Below are positions 40,007 through 43,518 of a DNA stretch of 43,518 nucleotides, piece by piece (position 1 is the first letter of the stretch; every line of letters begins with the position of its first letter). The notes under the pieces were generated by a model. That model saw nothing but the letters and a program-made list of their open reading frames with translations. It was not told the DNA's origin and searched no databases. Made by a program: the position numbers and the translations under genes. Source of the DNA: an uncultured Oscillospiraceae bacterium (lineage in GTDB: Bacteria > Bacillota > Clostridia > Oscillospirales > Oscillospiraceae); contig CALXGE010000008.1 in assembly GCA_944387775.1 (NCBI GenBank), forward strand, positions 1 to 43,518, given 5' to 3'.

Positions 40007-40378
40007 AGATCAAGGACGCCATCGCCTGGGCAGACGAGGTAAAGCCCAACGCCTTCACCGAGCGGGTGAAGTTTGAGTGGCTGAACGCCCTGGAGGGGAA
40101 GATCGCGGCGGACGTGTTCCTGCTGGCGCCGGCGGAGGTGCGAACCCTCCGCTACGTCTACCCGGAGGACCTGGAGACGGAGCTGCTGGTAGGCCCGCCC
40201 CACGACGACATCTACACCCTGTACCTCCAGGCCAAGATCGACGAGGCCAACGGAGAGTACAACAAGTACAGCAACACCATGCAGATCTACAACGAGTATT
40301 ACGGAACCTTCCTGCGCTGGTTCTGCGGACTGTATGATCCGGTGCAGGGGTATCTGAGCGAGGAGGCAAGAGCAAGAG

Positions 40379-40392
<14 letters not shown>
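40003..40392 (+). CDS. Conserved phage tail-region protein, 129 residues
   Basis: Starts [20 protein letters not shown], with [60 protein letters not shown]. This series is a recurrent small protein of clostridial siphophage tail regions, without a known role. ATGA overlap with the glycosyltransferase, and its stop lies 14 bases inside the next gene. Confidence 0.78.
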
Positions 40393-41964
<1,572 letters not shown>

Positions 41965-41968
<4 letters not shown>

Positions 41969-43518
41969 GCAAAACTTTCAACATGACGGGCGGCGGAGGC
42001 GGCGGGATCAAACTGGCCTCCATCGCCATCATCACACCGCCGGACAAAACCCAGTACCGGCCGGGACAGACCTTTAATCCGGCTGGAATGACGGTACGGG
42101 CGACATACTCAAACGGCGCAACAGCAGTGGCCACCGGATGGACCTATTCCCCCAGCGGCGCCCTGGCGGAGGGCACGGAGAGCGTGACGATCCTCTACAC
42201 GGAGGGCGGCGTCACAGCCCAGGCCCAGCAGGCGGTGACGGTTCAGAAGGCGAACATCACGGTACCCACGCAGAGCGGGAGCCTCACCTACAACGGCGGG
42301 CCGCAGTCCCCCACCTGGAACAACTACGACACCGCGGAAATGACCATCGGCGGCGTCACGTCGGGGACCAACGCGGGCAGTTACAACGCCCAGTTCTCCC
42401 TGAAAGACACCGTAGGAACCCAGTGGGCGGACGGCACCACCGGGGACAAGACGGTGGCCTGGAGCATCCAGAAGGCCGCCGGCAGCCTCTCCCTCTCCCC
42501 CACCAGCATGACCCTGGACGCTGACAACCCCAGCAAGACCATCACCGTGACGAGATCCGGTACCGGGGCGATCAGCGCACAGAGCAGCGCCCCGGACGTG
42601 GCCAGTGTGAGCGCGAGCGGGAACAAGATCACCGTGACCGGCCACGAGAACGGAGACGTAACCGTGACGGTCAACGTGGCGGCGGACAGCAACTACAACG
42701 CGCCGGCAGCCAAGACCTGCAGCGTGACCGTCAGTTTCGCGCAGATCTACGGCGTGCAGTGGGACGGGACGGCATCCACCACCTGGAGCCGGACGGACGC
42801 GGCGGAGACCTTCATGAACCCGACGCCGGCCGTGAACAACGGAAACGGCAGCAGCCCCTTCGACACCATTATGCCGTGGGCCGGCATGGTGGTGGAGGAC
42901 GACGCCACCGCCGGAAAACTGGTGAAGATCCCGAAATACTGGTTCAAGTGGACCCGCAGCGGAAACGGGATGAAACTGCAGATCTCCAATGGACCGGAGG
43001 CCGGCTTCCACGTCTCCCCTGCCCACGCGGACCGCGGGGACGGCAAGGGCGAGCGGGACTATGTGTATGTGGGCCGGTACCACTGCAACACCTCCTACAA
43101 ATCCCAGGCGGGCAGCCAGCCGGCGGCCAACATGACCCGCGCGGCGGCGCGATCCTCCATCCACAACCTGGGAAGCACCTACTGGCAGTACGACTACGCC
43201 ATGTACTGGACCATTATGATGCTCTACCTGGTGGAGTACGCCAACTGGAACAGCCAGGCCACCATCGGCTACGGGTGCTCCCCCAGCGGCAACAAGTTCA
43301 ACATGGGTCTGACCGACAATATGCAGTACCACACGGGAACCACGGCGGCCAGCCGCACCACCTACGGCAGCATCCAATACAGGCACATCGAGGGCCTGTG
43401 GGACAACGTGTACGACTGGTGCGACGGCATCCGGTTCAGCAGATCCACGGTGTACTGCATCGCAAACCCGGCCAGTTTCAGCGACACCAGCGGCGGAACC
43501 AATGTGGGCACCAGGGCC
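41965..43518 (+). CDS. Large tail receptor-binding protein, Ig-like plus CLec/FGE-like domain (partial)
   Basis: Frame open for 518 codons to the window end, starting ATG 41965 ([32 protein letters not shown]). A Gly-rich hinge leads to a bacterial Ig-like domain (about 20-95), an MBG-like domain with [20 protein letters not shown], a Big2-type domain ([20 protein letters not shown], about 170-250), then a C-type-lectin/FGE-like domain from about 255 ([65 protein letters not shown]). This fold is used by phage receptor-binding tips and diversity-generating retroelement targets. Stop overlaps ATGA with the collagen-like gene. The C-terminus is not in the window. Confidence 0.87.

Overview
The window looks like the chromosome of a spore-forming, GC-rich member of the Clostridia, most likely an Oscillospiraceae relative of Flavonifractor or Lawsonibacter. 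The reasons are the sporulation sigma factor SigG next to a YlmC-type gene, the ylxM-ffh-rpsP-khpA-rimM-trmD order, a bacterial GlnRS, an ECF transporter module without its S component, and many AGGAGG ribosome binding sites. The genus is inferred from gene content only.

Positions 1-28,130 are core chromosome. The left part is mostly minus strand: tsf (cut by the window edge) and rpsB; ylmC and sigG; glnS; two small proteins; a ClpE-like unfoldase; cvpA; a DUF5711 protein; truA; a metallophosphoesterase; ecfT-ecfA2-ecfA1; a DUF2007-like protein; a VanZ-like protein and a methyltransferase. glyA lies on the plus strand between sigG and glnS, behind an AT-rich spacer with four copies of one decamer. 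From 17.5 kb the plus strand carries ylxM, ffh, rpsP, khpA, rimM and trmD, then a YabE-like G5/3D cell-wall protein with a palindromic control region, and rsmA. TSUP, YigZ, GNAT, HflX and RpmE genes are on the minus strand.

Positions ~28,193-43,518 are a prophage-like element, entirely plus strand, of tightly packed and often overlapping genes, running off the right edge. Its early part holds an HTH protein, zinc-ribbon proteins, a SleB-like hydrolase, DUF3846, an MT-A70 adenine methyltransferase interrupted by a frameshift in a G tract, a radical-SAM-like DUF5131 protein and DUF1064. It ends in a structured non-coding stretch, an HUH-type Rep protein and a terminator. The late part is unusually short: a terminase small subunit that seems fused to the tail of another protein, a major capsid protein, then directly a glycosyltransferase, a GPT-rich collagen-like tail protein and a large Ig-like plus C-type-lectin-like receptor-binding protein. 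No large terminase, portal, protease, tape measure or integrase is present in the window.

The most striking single observation is a complete hammerhead ribozyme (29,710-29,767, type I topology) four bases after a phage stop codon. All conserved core bases and three stems can be read directly, so the long early transcript is predicted to cleave itself. Other candidates are the closed multibranch RNA before rep, the glycosyltransferase paired with Gly-Pro-Thr repeats, and three G homopolymers within 1.05 kb around the methyltransferase.
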